The position numbers and the translations under genes were made by a program. DNA of 64,000 nt from an uncultured Ruminococcus sp. (lineage in GTDB: Bacteria > Bacillota > Clostridia > Oscillospirales > Acutalibacteraceae), in NCBI GenBank assembly GCA_902776185.1, contig CACYPH010000006.1, forward strand, positions 1 to 64,000, written 5' to 3'. Position 1 is the first letter of the stretch; each line of letters opens with the position of its first letter. This document shows, one piece after another, positions 21,548 through 31,093 of the stretch. A model generated the notes under the pieces. The model worked only from the letters and a program-made list of their open reading frames with translations, did not search any database and had not been told where the DNA came from.

Positions 21548-22777
21548 TTACAGTGTTACCTTATGGAACACCTTTTTGCCCTTTTTGATGATGACATGAC
21601 CTTTTTCAAAGTCGCTTGTCTTGACCTTATGGAACATATCGGTGATCTTGACGTCGTCTACCGAAACGCCGCCCTGCTGGATCAGGCGCTTGCCCTCGCC
21701 CTTAGAGGGGATCAGACCCGCCTTGATCATCAGATCAAGGATCGCGATCTCGCCGTCGGCAAAATCATCCTCGCTCAGCGCGGTGGTCGGCATATTGTCG
21801 GTATTCGCGCCGGTGGAGAACAGCGCTCTTGCGCCCTCCTGCGCCTTATTCGCCTCTTGTTCACCGTGGATCATCTTGGTCAGCTCAAAGGCGAGCACTT
21901 CCTTCGCCTTGTTGATCTGAGAGCCTTCGAGCTTAGACAGCTCTTCGATCTCCTCAAGCGACAGGAAGGTCAGCATTTTCAGACATTTCACAACGTCCGC
22001 ATCATCGACGTTTCTCCAGTACTGGTAGAAGTCGAACGGCGAGGTCTTCTCCGCATCGAGCCATACCGCGCCCTTCTGGGTCTTGCCCATCTTCTTGCCC
22101 TCGCTGTTTAGTAGCAGGTTGATGGTCATCGCGTAGGCGTCCTTGCCGAGCTTCTTGCGGATCAGCTCCGTACCGCCGAGCATATTGCTCCACTGGTCGT
22201 CGCCGCCGAACTGCATATTACAGCCGTATTTCTGATACAGCGCATAGAAATCGTAGCTCTGCATGATCATGTAGTTGAATTCCAGGAACGAAAGTCCCTT
22301 CTCCATGCGCTGCTTGTAGCATTCTGCGCGCAGCATATTGTTGACCGAGAAGCACGCGCCGACCTCACGCAGGACGTCCACGTAGTTGAGGTCTAAGAGC
22401 CAGTCGGCGTTATTGACCATCAGCGCCTTATCATCGGAAAAATCGATGAACTTGCTCATCTGCTTTTTAAAGCAGGCACAGTTGTGATCGATGGTCTCTT
22501 TGGTCATCATCTGACGCATATCGGTACGACCCGACGGGTCGCCGATCATCGCAGTGCCGCCGCCGATCAGGGCGATCGGCTTATTGCCCGCAAGCTGCAG
22601 GCGCTTCATCAGGCACAGCGCCATAAAGTGACCGACGTGCAGGCTGTCGGCAGTCGGGTCAAAGCCGATGTAAAAGACCGCCTTACCTGTATTCACGAGT
22701 TCTCTGATTTCTTCTTCATCCGTGACCTGCGCGATCAGTCCGCGCGCCACTAATTCTTCATATACTCCCAATTTCAT
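21548..22777 (-). CDS. tyrS: Tyrosyl-tRNA synthetase
   Basis: Class I synthetase of about 409 residues that charges tRNA-Tyr. The HIGH-like motif is HVGH and the KMSKS-like motif is KMGKT; a C-terminal S4 RNA-binding domain is present ([20 protein letters not shown]). The start is uncertain: the ATG at 22777 is only two bases from GGAGG, while a TTG six bases further in ([11 protein letters not shown]) has ideal spacing. No T-box leader is visible upstream; the region before it holds part of a palindromic repeat. Confidence 0.95.
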   Translation of the reverse strand: MKLGVYEELVARGLIAQVTDEEEIRELVNTGKAVFYIGFDPTADSLHVGHFMALCLMKRLQLAGNKPIALIGGGTAMIGDPSGRTDMRQMMTKETIDHNCACFKKQMSKFIDFSDDKALMVNNADWLLDLNYVDVLREVGACFSVNNMLRAECYKQRMEKGLSFLEFNYMIMQSYDFYALYQKYGCNMQFGGDDQWSNMLGGTELIRKKLGKDAYAMTINLLLNSEGKKMGKTQKGAVWLDAEKTSPFDFYQYWRNVDDADVVKCLKMLTFLSLEEIEELSKLEGSQINKAKEVLAFELTKMIHGEQEANKAQEGARALFSTGANTDNMPTTALSEDDFADGEIAILDLMIKAGLIPSKGEGKRLIQQGGVSVDDVKITDMFHKVKTSDFEKGHVIIKKGKKVFHKVTL

Positions 22778-22840
22778 TTCCTCCAAATGTTTATCCTGTC
22801 ATATTATAACTTTTCCTGTCGACTTCGTCAAGACGTTTTC

Positions 22841-23024
22841 GCCTCCCTTTGGTAAAGGGAGGTGCTGAACGAAGTGAAGCGGAGGAATTGCAGTATCGCC
22901 GCGCAAGCGGCAACCTAATTATTCTGTCGGTTGGTCGCGCAACACATGTGTTACGCTCCATTGATACAATTCCTCAGTCACAGCCCTTGATGGGCTGCGA
23001 CAGCTCCCTTTACCAAAGGGAGCC
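22841..23024. repeat. Family A palindromic repeat, full-length copy with inverted ends
   Basis: 184 bases bounded by inverted copies of CTCCCTTTGGTAAAGGGAG, itself a palindrome, with a second inverted pair inside (GGAGGAATTG and CAATTCCTC). It looks like a miniature inverted-repeat element. It ends four bases from the ftsK stop codon. Half-length relatives lie at 49105, 56114, 58238 and 63238. Confidence 0.85.
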
Positions 23025-23028
23025 GTTG

Positions 23029-25692
23029 TTACCACGGATCGTCCTCGTCGCTCACGTCAGGCTCGCCGTCGTCGGTACTGCCGAGGATGTTATTTCGCTC
23101 GAGCCACTCGTTGTAGGTCATCAGAACATCGCGGGGCTTCGAGCCCTGATGCGGGCCGACGATTCCCATCTGCTCCATGTCGTCGATCATTCTGCCCGCG
23201 CGGGCATAGCCGACCTTCAAGCGTCTTTGCAAGAGCGAGGTCGAAGCCTGTCCCGCCTCGATAACGACCTTGATCGCTTCCTCCATCATGCTGTCGGTAT
23301 CGGGCGCATTGGACTGAGCAGGACCGCTGTCCTTGCTTCCGCCCTTGCCGCCCAGATCCTCTGCGGCGATCTTGCGGATCTTGTCCTCGATCTCGGCGTT
23401 ATACTCCGCCTGATGGGATTTTTTGATAAAGCCGGTGACGCGCTCGATCTCCTCGTCCTTTGCGAAACAGCACTGAACGCGGATGGGCTTCGGCGCGCCG
23501 ACAGGCGCATACAGCATATCGCCCTTGCCGATCAGCTTCTCTGCGCCGCCCGCGTCAAGGATGGTACGCGAGTCGATCTGCGAACTGACCTTGAGCGCGA
23601 TACGCGAGGGGATGTTCGCCTTGATAACGCCGGTGATGACGTTGACGGACGGTCGCTGGGTCGCGATGATCAGGTGCATACCTGCGGCACGCGCCATCTG
23701 CGCCAAGCGGCAGATCGCTTCCTCGACCTCTGCGGGAGCCGCCATCATCAGATCGGCGAGCTCGTCGATCGCGATGACGATCCGGCTCATGTGTTCAGTC
23801 GGCACCTTCAGCCCCTCGACCTCCAGGCAAGGCTGATCCTCAGCCTCGGGATCATATTCAGGCTTTGCTTTTTGTTCTTCGATATATTTCAGGTTCTTAT
23901 CGATCAGCTGGTTGTAGCTGTCGACGCCCTTGCAGTCATATTCTGCAAAAATGCGATAACGGCTGAGCATTTCCGAGACCGCCCAGTTCAGCGCGCCCGC
24001 CGCCTTCTTCGCGTCGGATACGACGGGAACGAGCAGATGCGGGATACCCTTGTACTTGCTGAATTCGACCATCTTCGGGTCGATCAGCAGCAGCTTGACC
24101 TCGTCGGGCGACGCCTTGAACAGGATCGACATCAACAGCGCGTTGACGCAGACCGATTTACCCGAGCCGGTCGTACCCGCGATCAGCAGGTGGGGCATTT
24201 TCGCCAGATCGGTACAGACGATTTCTCCGGAAATATCTCTGCCCAGTACGCAGTTGAGCTTACTCTTGCTTCTCTGGAACTCATCGGTTTCGATCAGCTC
24301 GCGGAGCGTGACCATCGAGGTCACCTTGTTCGGCACTTCGATACCGACCGCCGCCTTGCCGGGGATCGGCGCTTCGATACGCACGCCGTTCGCGGCGAGA
24401 TTCAGCGCAATATCATCGGAAAGGTTCGTAATCTTGCTGATCTTGACGCCTGCGGCAGGCTGCAGCTCATAGCGGGTTACCGACGGGCCGCGGCAGATAT
24501 TGGTGATGCTCGCATTGACGCCGAAGCTCTTGAGCGTTTCGACCAGCTTGGTCGCATTGTTCTGCATTTCATTATAGGCGCTCGCGCCCTCGGTATCGAT
24601 CAGCGGATCGAGCAGCTTGGTCGGCGGGTAGACATATTTCGGCTTGTCCGCGGACTTAGTCTCTTCCTTCTTTACCGCATCGTCCATACGGCGGGTCTCC
24701 TCGCCGAGATCGACCTGCACGGTCTGCGGATCGGCTTGCTTTGCACCGTCCGCGATCTTGTTGCTGGTCTTGTTCTTTGATATCCGCTTTGCAACAGCAG
24801 AGGCATCCAGCTCCTGATCCGGCACCATACCGGAATTCGCATTTTGGATGATGTTGAGGATATTTTCGTCCTGCTGTTCCGCTTCGAGCTGATCGGGATC
24901 CTTCTGCTTTGCCTTTCTCTTAGGCTTGTCCAGCGGGATATCGATGCGGTCGCCGCGGCGGGACGATCTCTGATAGCTGTCGACGACCTCGGGCAGTTCA
25001 TAGCCGTTGTCGTTTGTTTCGATCGGGTCGGGTCTGCGGCGCTGCTGTCGGCGTTCCATATGACGCTGATAGCCTTTCTTGGCAACGCGCGCGATATCGA
25101 CCAGCGTAACGCGCGTCAAAATCATGATCGATACCGCCAGTACCACCAGACAGATGATCACAGCAGGCACATCCGTAAACCATGCCTTGAACGGATAGCC
25201 GAGGATCGCGCCGGTCAGTCCGCACAGACTGCGGGTCTCATACGAGCCCTGAAAAGCCGCGCCGACTGCGGCAAAATAGCCGTGATCCTTGTTGTAATTC
25301 GTAGCTCCCAGTATGTAGAACAGCGAACAAGTCATGATAAGCACCGTCAAGGATAACGCGATCTTGACGCCCTTGTGCTCCATCTGCTTTTCTTTCGCCG
25401 TCATGATGCCCATGTAGATAAAGATCACCGGCACTAACAGCGCACATACGCCGAACATTCCGAACAGGAATTTGTGGATGACCTCCCAGACAGACCCGCC
25501 GGGGATACATACCAGTGCGAGCAATATGACGCCGACAGCGCATAACAGCAGCGCCTTGATCTGGGGATTCATCCCGACTTGGATCGGTTCGGGCTGTCTT
25601 GCGGACGATCTGCCCTTACTCGATGCAGTTGTTTTCTTTTTGGTTGTTGAGCTTCGTTTGGTCGTGCTGTTAGATTTCTTTTTAGCCGCCAA
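23029..25692 (-). CDS. ftsK: DNA translocase FtsK/SpoIIIE
   Basis: A protein of about 887 residues. A Lys/Thr/Ser-rich N-terminus is followed by four membrane helices (about 42-200), a charged linker, the RecA-like motor with Walker A (GTTGSGKS, about 500-508) and Walker B, and a C-terminal gamma winged-helix domain (LQRRLKVGYARAGRMID). It pumps chromosomal DNA through the closing septum. The TTG start (AGGAG eight bases before) fits better than the GTG nine bases upstream. The order tepA-uppP-ftsK keeps the tepA-spoIIIE neighbourhood known from Bacillus, with uppP inserted. Confidence 0.95.
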   Translation of the reverse strand: MAAKKKSNSTTKRSSTTKKKTTASSKGRSSARQPEPIQVGMNPQIKALLLCAVGVILLALVCIPGGSVWEVIHKFLFGMFGVCALLVPVIFIYMGIMTAKEKQMEHKGVKIALSLTVLIMTCSLFYILGATNYNKDHGYFAAVGAAFQGSYETRSLCGLTGAILGYPFKAWFTDVPAVIICLVVLAVSIMILTRVTLVDIARVAKKGYQRHMERRQQRRRPDPIETNDNGYELPEVVDSYQRSSRRGDRIDIPLDKPKRKAKQKDPDQLEAEQQDENILNIIQNANSGMVPDQELDASAVAKRISKNKTSNKIADGAKQADPQTVQVDLGEETRRMDDAVKKEETKSADKPKYVYPPTKLLDPLIDTEGASAYNEMQNNATKLVETLKSFGVNASITNICRGPSVTRYELQPAAGVKISKITNLSDDIALNLAANGVRIEAPIPGKAAVGIEVPNKVTSMVTLRELIETDEFQRSKSKLNCVLGRDISGEIVCTDLAKMPHLLIAGTTGSGKSVCVNALLMSILFKASPDEVKLLLIDPKMVEFSKYKGIPHLLVPVVSDAKKAAGALNWAVSEMLSRYRIFAEYDCKGVDSYNQLIDKNLKYIEEQKAKPEYDPEAEDQPCLEVEGLKVPTEHMSRIVIAIDELADLMMAAPAEVEEAICRLAQMARAAGMHLIIATQRPSVNVITGVIKANIPSRIALKVSSQIDSRTILDAGGAEKLIGKGDMLYAPVGAPKPIRVQCCFAKDEEIERVTGFIKKSHQAEYNAEIEDKIRKIAAEDLGGKGGSKDSGPAQSNAPDTDSMMEEAIKVVIEAGQASTSLLQRRLKVGYARAGRMIDDMEQMGIVGPHQGSKPRDVLMTYNEWLERNNILGSTDDGEPDVSDEDDPW

Positions 25693-25734
25693 ATAAATCA
25701 CTCCTATGTATTTTGGTTTCTGTTGTTTTTGAAT

Positions 25735-26670
25735 TTATACGATCGCCGCGCCTGTAAACAGGTTCACGCCGGAATTCATTTCCATAATACTGATGACGAT
25801 GACCGCCGCGCCGACGATAGCGGTATAGAGGATGAATACGATCATCTTATCGGTTTTGAGCAGCCACTTGAACAGGACGATGGAAAAATAGCCGACGAAT
25901 GCCGCGACCGCCATGCCGACGATGATCGGCAGGATGTCGATCTGCATTCCCTCGGGCGCATCGAGGACGTCCTTCAGCTCAAGCAATGCCGCCGCGATGA
26001 TCGACGGGATCGCAAGGATAAAGGTGTAGTCCAGCGCCTTCTGCTTATTGACGCCGCGCATCTGACCCGCCGCTAAAGTCGAGCCGGAACGCGACAGTCC
26101 CGGGAAGACCGCCGCACAGCACTGTACCAAGCCGACAACGACCGCGTCGACGACGGTCATTGACTTTCTGCCGTCGGGAGTTTTGCGATGCCGTTTCTCC
26201 GCGAGATATCCGCGCGAGAACATATCGCCGATCAGGAGCAGCAGCGAGGTCAGCAGCAGCGAGATGCCGACGATGATAAAATACTTCGCGCCGGAGAAGA
26301 TGTCCGCGAGATCCTTGATCTTCCATTCCGTTCCGGGGATCGGCAGGAACAGCAGGAACAGCGGGATCAAACCGATGACCAGCATGATCAGCATTCGTCT
26401 GTCCTCGTCCATCTCTTTCCACTTGAACCGTCCGCGGAAGATATCGGCGACCAAAAGCCCGAACGCCTTGATCAATCGCCATATGAGCTTATAATAGAAC
26501 GCGCATACCGCTACCAGCGTACCGATATGCAGCATTACGCTGAAAAAGAGATTATCCTCCGTCACGCCCAGGATATGCTGGGTGATATTCAGGTGGCCGC
26601 TGCTGGATACGGGCAAAAACTCCGTCAATCCCTGAACGATGCCCTGAATGATCGCGTCAATAACTGTCAT
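25735..26670 (-). CDS. uppP: Undecaprenyl-diphosphatase
   Basis: An integral membrane enzyme of 311 residues that recycles the lipid carrier of cell-wall synthesis by removing a phosphate from undecaprenyl pyrophosphate. The two family motifs are present: EFLPVSSSGHL (17-27) and PGLSRSGST in the second half. The protein has about eight hydrophobic segments. It is longer than the E. coli enzyme because of a charged loop around 95-115 and 150-165. AAGGAG precedes the ATG. Confidence 0.95.
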   Translation of the reverse strand: MTVIDAIIQGIVQGLTEFLPVSSSGHLNITQHILGVTEDNLFFSVMLHIGTLVAVCAFYYKLIWRLIKAFGLLVADIFRGRFKWKEMDEDRRMLIMLVIGLIPLFLLFLPIPGTEWKIKDLADIFSGAKYFIIVGISLLLTSLLLLIGDMFSRGYLAEKRHRKTPDGRKSMTVVDAVVVGLVQCCAAVFPGLSRSGSTLAAGQMRGVNKQKALDYTFILAIPSIIAAALLELKDVLDAPEGMQIDILPIIVGMAVAAFVGYFSIVLFKWLLKTDKMIVFILYTAIVGAAVIVISIMEMNSGVNLFTGAAIV

Positions 26671-26703
26671 AAATACTCCTTATGTATCGCGCCGCAGCGC
26701 GTA

Positions 26704-27528
26704 TTATTGCTTGTTTAATTGCTTCCTCTGTCTGATCATCTTATACAGTGCGTCGGTCGCATCCGACAGCGTCCCGACCTCGTCGATCAGTCCGCATTCG
26801 ACCGCTTCCCTGCCCTCGAGGATCGTCCCGATATCCGTGACCAGCTCGCCGGTATTCATCGCAAGCTCGCTGTACTTCTCCTTGCTGATGCCGGAATTCT
26901 CGGCGACAAAGCCGTTGATCCGCTCCTGCATTTTCTGGAAATAGCGGAAGGTCTGCGGCGCGCCGACCGTGAGCCCCGTCGTCCTGACGGGATGCACCGT
27001 CATCGATGCCGTCCCCGCGATAAAGCTCCTGTCAGCCGCTACCGCCAGCGGGATGCCGATCGAATGCCCGCCGCCCAGTACCAGCGACACCGAAGGCTTC
27101 TTCATGCCGGAGATCATCTCGGCGATCGCAAGCCCCGCCTCCACATCGCCGCCGGACGTATTGAGCAGTACCAGCAGTCCGTCGATATGCTCATCCTCGT
27201 CGATCGCGAGCAGCGAGGGGATCACGTGCTCATACTTTGTCGTCTTGTTGTTGGCAGGCAGGATATAATGCCCCTCGATCTGACCGATGACCGTCAGACA
27301 GTAGATGATGTCGTCGCCGCGGTGGGTGATGACGCTGCCCATCCCTGTCACGTTGTCCTTAGGAGCGGTATCCTTGTTATCCTTTTCCCCATCGGGATTT
27401 TCGGCAGGCGTTTCACTCGGATTTTCGGTCTCCTTCTCGGGAAGCTCTCCCTCGTTGTCAAAAGAGTTCTTCTCAGGATTCCGTTTACGGAGCAGACCGC
27501 TCTGTCGGTTAAAGCTGTATTTATTCAT
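26704..27528 (-). CDS. tepA: ClpP-like protease TepA
   Basis: A protein of 274 residues. A charged, Glu/Asn/Pro-rich N-terminal region (1-75) precedes a ClpP/crotonase-fold domain with the serine in GGGHSIG and the histidine in MTVHPVR. TepA of Bacillus was described as a translocation-enhancing cytoplasmic peptidase; the family sits beside spoIIIE, as here. GAGGTG precedes the chosen ATG; 19 extra upstream codons in frame are probably not used. Confidence 0.85.
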   Translation of the reverse strand: MNKYSFNRQSGLLRKRNPEKNSFDNEGELPEKETENPSETPAENPDGEKDNKDTAPKDNVTGMGSVITHRGDDIIYCLTVIGQIEGHYILPANNKTTKYEHVIPSLLAIDEDEHIDGLLVLLNTSGGDVEAGLAIAEMISGMKKPSVSLVLGGGHSIGIPLAVAADRSFIAGTASMTVHPVRTTGLTVGAPQTFRYFQKMQERINGFVAENSGISKEKYSELAMNTGELVTDIGTILEGREAVECGLIDEVGTLSDATDALYKMIRQRKQLNKQ

Positions 27529-27734
27529 GTTGCACCTCGAAAAAACTAAGTTGGATATTAGTTTTTCCCAAAAGCACAAAATCATGTATATACAAGCTCA
27601 GAAAATACCATTATTTAGTATAACACGAAACAAATGATTGTTCAATAAAAAAGCACAAATTTCTTTGGTGACATTTTAATTACAAGTTATTATAGTATGC
27701 TAATACTAATATTATGCTTATAAAGGAGTTCAAA

Positions 27735-28982
27735 TTGAGCACTAACGCTGTATACGGCGTGATCATCGCCGTATTGATCCTACTATCCGGCTTCTTTTCC
27801 TGCGTCGAAACCGCCTTTTCCTGTGCAAACACGATCCGGCTGAAAGCGCTCGCCGATAACGGCAGCCGCCGCGCAAAAAACGCATTATGGGTCACCGACC
27901 GCTTCGATAACGTTCTGACTGCGATCCTGATCGGCAACAATGTCGTCAACCTCGGCTGTTCGAGCTTGGCGACCATCCTGTGCCTGAGTATCTTCGAGAA
28001 CTACGGCGCGGCGATCGCAACGGGCGCTACGACCCTGCTGGTACTGACCTTCGGCGAGGTCATCCCGAAGTGCATCGGCAGAGAAGCGACCGACACCATC
28101 GTCCTCCACACTGCCTTGATACTCAAAGTGCTGACCTATCTCCTGACCCCGCTGATATTTTTCTTTGCAGGAATTAAAAACGGCTTTATGAAGCTCGCCC
28201 ATATCAAAAAGACCTCCCCCTCCGTCACCGAGGACGAGCTGAAATATATCATCGAATCGATCGAAGAGGAAGGCATCCTCGAGGAACAGGAAAGCGAGCT
28301 TGTCCAGTCCGCGCTGGAATTTGACGAGAAAACTGCCGGCGAGATCCTGACCCCGCGCGTCGACGTTACCGCGATCGACGTCGACGACGATCCCGAGAAG
28401 GTCCACGATCTGATCATCAAGGAGCGCTACTCGCGCATTCCCGTCTACGAGAACGAAATCGACAATATCATCGGCATCCTCCATACCCGCGACTATCTTG
28501 AGAGAGCGATCGACGATGACGGCAAAGTACCGCTGAGACCGCTCCTCACCCCCGCCAACTTCATCTACAAGAGCATGAAGCTGTCCGATATCCTCAACGA
28601 CTTCCGCAGCCGCAAGCTTCATATTGCCATCGTCACCGACGAATACGGCGGGATGCTGGGCATCGTCACGATGGAGGATTTGCTCGAAGAGATCGTCGGC
28701 GATATCTGGGACGAGGACGAGGATGTCGAGCATACGTTCACCAAGCTGCGCGACGGACGCTATCTGGTATCGGGTGACATGGAGCTTGACGACCTCTTTG
28801 AACTGCTCGAGATGCCCGCTGATGACGAGATCGAGAGCAACTCTGTCGGCGGATTCATCGTCGAACAGCTCGGCGAGCTGCCGACCCGCGGCCAGAAGAT
28901 CCGCTACAAAAACCTGCGCTTCACGGTCAAGCGCGTCCGCAGCCGCCGCATCATCTCAGCGCTCGTTGAAATACTGCCATAA
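27735..28982 (+). CDS. CNNM/CorC-type membrane protein with CBS pair
   Basis: A protein of 415 residues of the hemolysin C/CorC group. The N-terminal DUF21 region has three to four membrane helices (about 5-145), followed by a CBS domain pair (about 200-315; VTDEYGGMLGIVTMEDLLEEIVGDI) and a C-terminal CorC_HlyC domain. Members are linked to magnesium or other ion export; the name hemolysin is historical. The TTG start is chosen because AAGGAG lies six bases before it; the ATG at 27714 lies upstream of that site. Confidence 0.85.
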   Translation: MSTNAVYGVIIAVLILLSGFFSCVETAFSCANTIRLKALADNGSRRAKNALWVTDRFDNVLTAILIGNNVVNLGCSSLATILCLSIFENYGAAIATGATTLLVLTFGEVIPKCIGREATDTIVLHTALILKVLTYLLTPLIFFFAGIKNGFMKLAHIKKTSPSVTEDELKYIIESIEEEGILEEQESELVQSALEFDEKTAGEILTPRVDVTAIDVDDDPEKVHDLIIKERYSRIPVYENEIDNIIGILHTRDYLERAIDDDGKVPLRPLLTPANFIYKSMKLSDILNDFRSRKLHIAIVTDEYGGMLGIVTMEDLLEEIVGDIWDEDEDVEHTFTKLRDGRYLVSGDMELDDLFELLEMPADDEIESNSVGGFIVEQLGELPTRGQKIRYKNLRFTVKRVRSRRIISALVEILP

Positions 28983-29112
28983 CGCCAAAAATCTGCATGT
29001 TCATCCGCAATATGCAGATTTTCTCTATTTCTTGTTTTATATTTAAGAAGGGACTGCTGAAAAATATGCAAAATTCCATGCAAAACCTTGCATGTTTGAA
29101 AGGAGAAGAAAC

Positions 29113-29544
29113 ATGAAAGCCAAAGAAGCACAAGTGTTCTTTGAACATGCAAACGAGCATTATCCGATCTCCGACAAATTCATATTGTCGGGTTACCGCC
29201 AAAAAGAGGGCGGATATTTGGATACTGCAAAAAGAATGGGGATCGAGCCTCATCAAAAGAATCATTTATTGAAAATCTACCTCCCGATGAGCTTTGATGA
29301 CGGTACTCTTTCCGAAGAAGATCTTTTTTCCAAGGTGTACGCCAAGCTGAAATGTCCTGAACTGCTCTTATGGATCGCAGAAGCCGCAGGAATCAGCTCC
29401 AAAGATGTTCAAAACGCTGCAGCAGCCGCTGAACAGGAAATTAAACATCCGACAACAAATACGCCCCGTCCAACCTCATGCAAAAGGATCAGAGAAATCA
29501 TTTCTTGCGATATGATAGAAAGCAGAATAATTGAACACAGTTAA
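29113..29544 (+). CDS. Hypothetical protein, first gene of accessory cassette
   Basis: A protein of 143 residues starting MKAKEAQVFFEHANEHYP after AAAGGAG. It is soluble and mixed alpha, with an Ala-rich stretch (VQNAAAAAEQEI) near residue 110. No catalytic motif or membrane helix is seen. I do not recognise the family. A tight UUCG-loop terminator follows directly, so it is largely separate from the next gene. The base composition looks more AT-rich than the flanking core genes. Confidence 0.7.
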   Translation: MKAKEAQVFFEHANEHYPISDKFILSGYRQKEGGYLDTAKRMGIEPHQKNHLLKIYLPMSFDDGTLSEEDLFSKVYAKLKCPELLLWIAEAAGISSKDVQNAAAAAEQEIKHPTTNTPRPTSCKRIREIISCDMIESRIIEHS

Positions 29545-29547
29545 CAC

Positions 29548-29571
29548 AAAGACGCTTCGGCGTCTTTTTTT
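29548..29571 (+). terminator. Terminator with TTCG loop
   Basis: AAAGACGC-TTCG-GCGTCTTT followed by a run of T. Confidence 0.9.
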
Positions 29572-29594
29572 TGCAATCAGAAAGGAGAGATAAT

Positions 29595-30359
29595 ATGACT
29601 TATGACGAAAAAACACTCAACCGCCTTACCGTCGATCTAATCCGATTGATGGAGAACTGGGCTCTGTGGGGAAATCAAGGCAACGCGATATACTGCTGCG
29701 GTCTGCGGTATGCCGACTGCCCCGACAGTCGATCTAACCGGCGTGATTCCCTATCGCCCGACAGCATTTGGATTTGCGATCACCCAATCACGGTCGATCA
29801 TCTATCAACATGGCTGTATGATGACTTATGTGGTAAGCCTTCGCTGTATCATCCGCGTATTGATCCGAAAAAGCATATCCTGTCGATGACCTTCGGTGAA
29901 CGGATGAACTGCGTTTTCAACGGATTCCCCATAGAGATCCCGTGGGATGAATTGGGTGAGGAAGCAAAGGATCATTTTCGGCGTCATTATCCCGAAGTAT
30001 TCGGCGAAGCGGAGGATGACGACCTGTCCCCGGATGAATGGTACGGCATATCTGATGTCGAGCTGGAAGACGCAGAAGACTACACCGTCATAGAGGATGA
30101 CGCATGGTCGCGCGAGGTAACAACAACACAATTCAGCGAAAGCCCTGCAAGGTATCGTGCTGAACCACTATTCCCCACAGTCACCTTCGATACGGAGATT
30201 GAAGGTAAGATTTTTTGCAGTCTGCGCGAGCTGCTCGCGCGATACGGCTTATGGTTCGAATGGCTCACCGAATCTTCCATTTGTGCGATTCCGATCGGTC
30301 AGATGCTGAACGATCTGCAATTGTCAAATAACAAACTTGAAAAAGGAGAAATCAAATGA
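29595..30359 (+). CDS. Hypothetical protein coupled to a phosphatase
   Basis: A protein of 254 residues starting MTYDEKTLNRLTVDLIRLME after AAAGGAG. The N-terminal 80 residues contain several Cys and Trp (YCCGLRYADCP, WICDHP). The middle is very acidic (EAEDDDLSPDEWYGI; DVELEDAEDYTVIEDD). The last 50 residues look folded (LRELLARYGLWFEWL). No family recognised. Its stop overlaps the start of the phosphatase gene (ATGA), so the two are made together and probably work together. Confidence 0.7.
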   Translation: MTYDEKTLNRLTVDLIRLMENWALWGNQGNAIYCCGLRYADCPDSRSNRRDSLSPDSIWICDHPITVDHLSTWLYDDLCGKPSLYHPRIDPKKHILSMTFGERMNCVFNGFPIEIPWDELGEEAKDHFRRHYPEVFGEAEDDDLSPDEWYGISDVELEDAEDYTVIEDDAWSREVTTTQFSESPARYRAEPLFPTVTFDTEIEGKIFCSLRELLARYGLWFEWLTESSICAIPIGQMLNDLQLSNNKLEKGEIK

Positions 30360-31045
30360 TTTACTGTATGTCCGATATTCACGGAAACTATGAAAGCTAC
30401 CTAACCATTCTTCGCATGATTGATCTGCGAGACAGCGATACGCTCTATATCCTTGGCGATGTTATCGACAGAGGATACGGCGGCATGAATATCCTGCTCA
30501 ACATGATGGAGAAAACGAATATCATTCCCTTGCTTGGCAACCACGACGATTTGGCGTTGCGATGTCTAGACGCTCTCTATCGTAAACCGGAGCGCACGTT
30601 GCAGGACATGGATGATATTGACCTTTGGCTGCGCCTCGGCGGTACGCCGACCCTGCAGGAATTCCGCAGACTCAGCGGGAACGAACAAGCTGCCGTTATA
30701 GACTATCTCAAAACATTCACTTTGTACAAAGAGCTTACTGTCGGCGACAATGCCTTTGTCCTCGTCCATACAGGGCCCGGCGATTTTTCGCCCGAAAAGC
30801 CGTTATCCTCATACGACCGCGACAACCTGCTCTGGGCAAAAACAGACTACGAAGAGGTTTACTATCCCGATAAATACCTTGTCACCGGTCATACCCCGAC
30901 ACGAAGCATCCGTTTACTGATCGACGGAGTTTCAAACGATACGATATTTATCCGCAATCACCATATTGCGATCGACTGCGGTTCAGGCTTCGGCGGAATT
31001 GTCGGAGCGATTTGTCTCGATACCTTTGAAGATTTTTATGCATAA
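30356..31045 (+). CDS. PPP-family serine/threonine-type metallophosphatase
   Basis: A protein of 229 residues with the metal-binding motifs of the PP1/PP2A-like group: SDIHGNY (6-12), GDVIDRG (about 38-44), GNHD (about 61-64) and a late HTGPGDF and GHTP. Bacterial members remove phosphate from proteins or hydrolyse dinucleoside polyphosphates. It is translationally coupled to the unrecognised gene upstream and followed by a strong terminator. The substrate is unknown. Confidence 0.85.
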   Translation: MIYCMSDIHGNYESYLTILRMIDLRDSDTLYILGDVIDRGYGGMNILLNMMEKTNIIPLLGNHDDLALRCLDALYRKPERTLQDMDDIDLWLRLGGTPTLQEFRRLSGNEQAAVIDYLKTFTLYKELTVGDNAFVLVHTGPGDFSPEKPLSSYDRDNLLWAKTDYEEVYYPDKYLVTGHTPTRSIRLLIDGVSNDTIFIRNHHIAIDCGSGFGGIVGAICLDTFEDFYA

Positions 31046-31052
31046 CAGCACA

Positions 31053-31084
31053 AACGCCGCGGCTCTCACCGCGGCGTTCTTTTA
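31053..31084. terminator. Terminator after the phosphatase gene
   Basis: Perfect ten-base stem AACGCCGCGG/CCGCGGCGTT followed by CTTTT; also lies at the 3' end of the convergent lipoprotein gene. Confidence 0.9.
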
Positions 31085-31093
31085 ATGCTGTTA

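Noticed and set aside
22849..24780. Long plus-strand open frame of over 600 codons opposite ftsK
   Set aside because: It is the antisense shadow of a clear FtsK gene; the product is rich in Arg/Asp/Leu without domain motifs and lacks a ribosome site.
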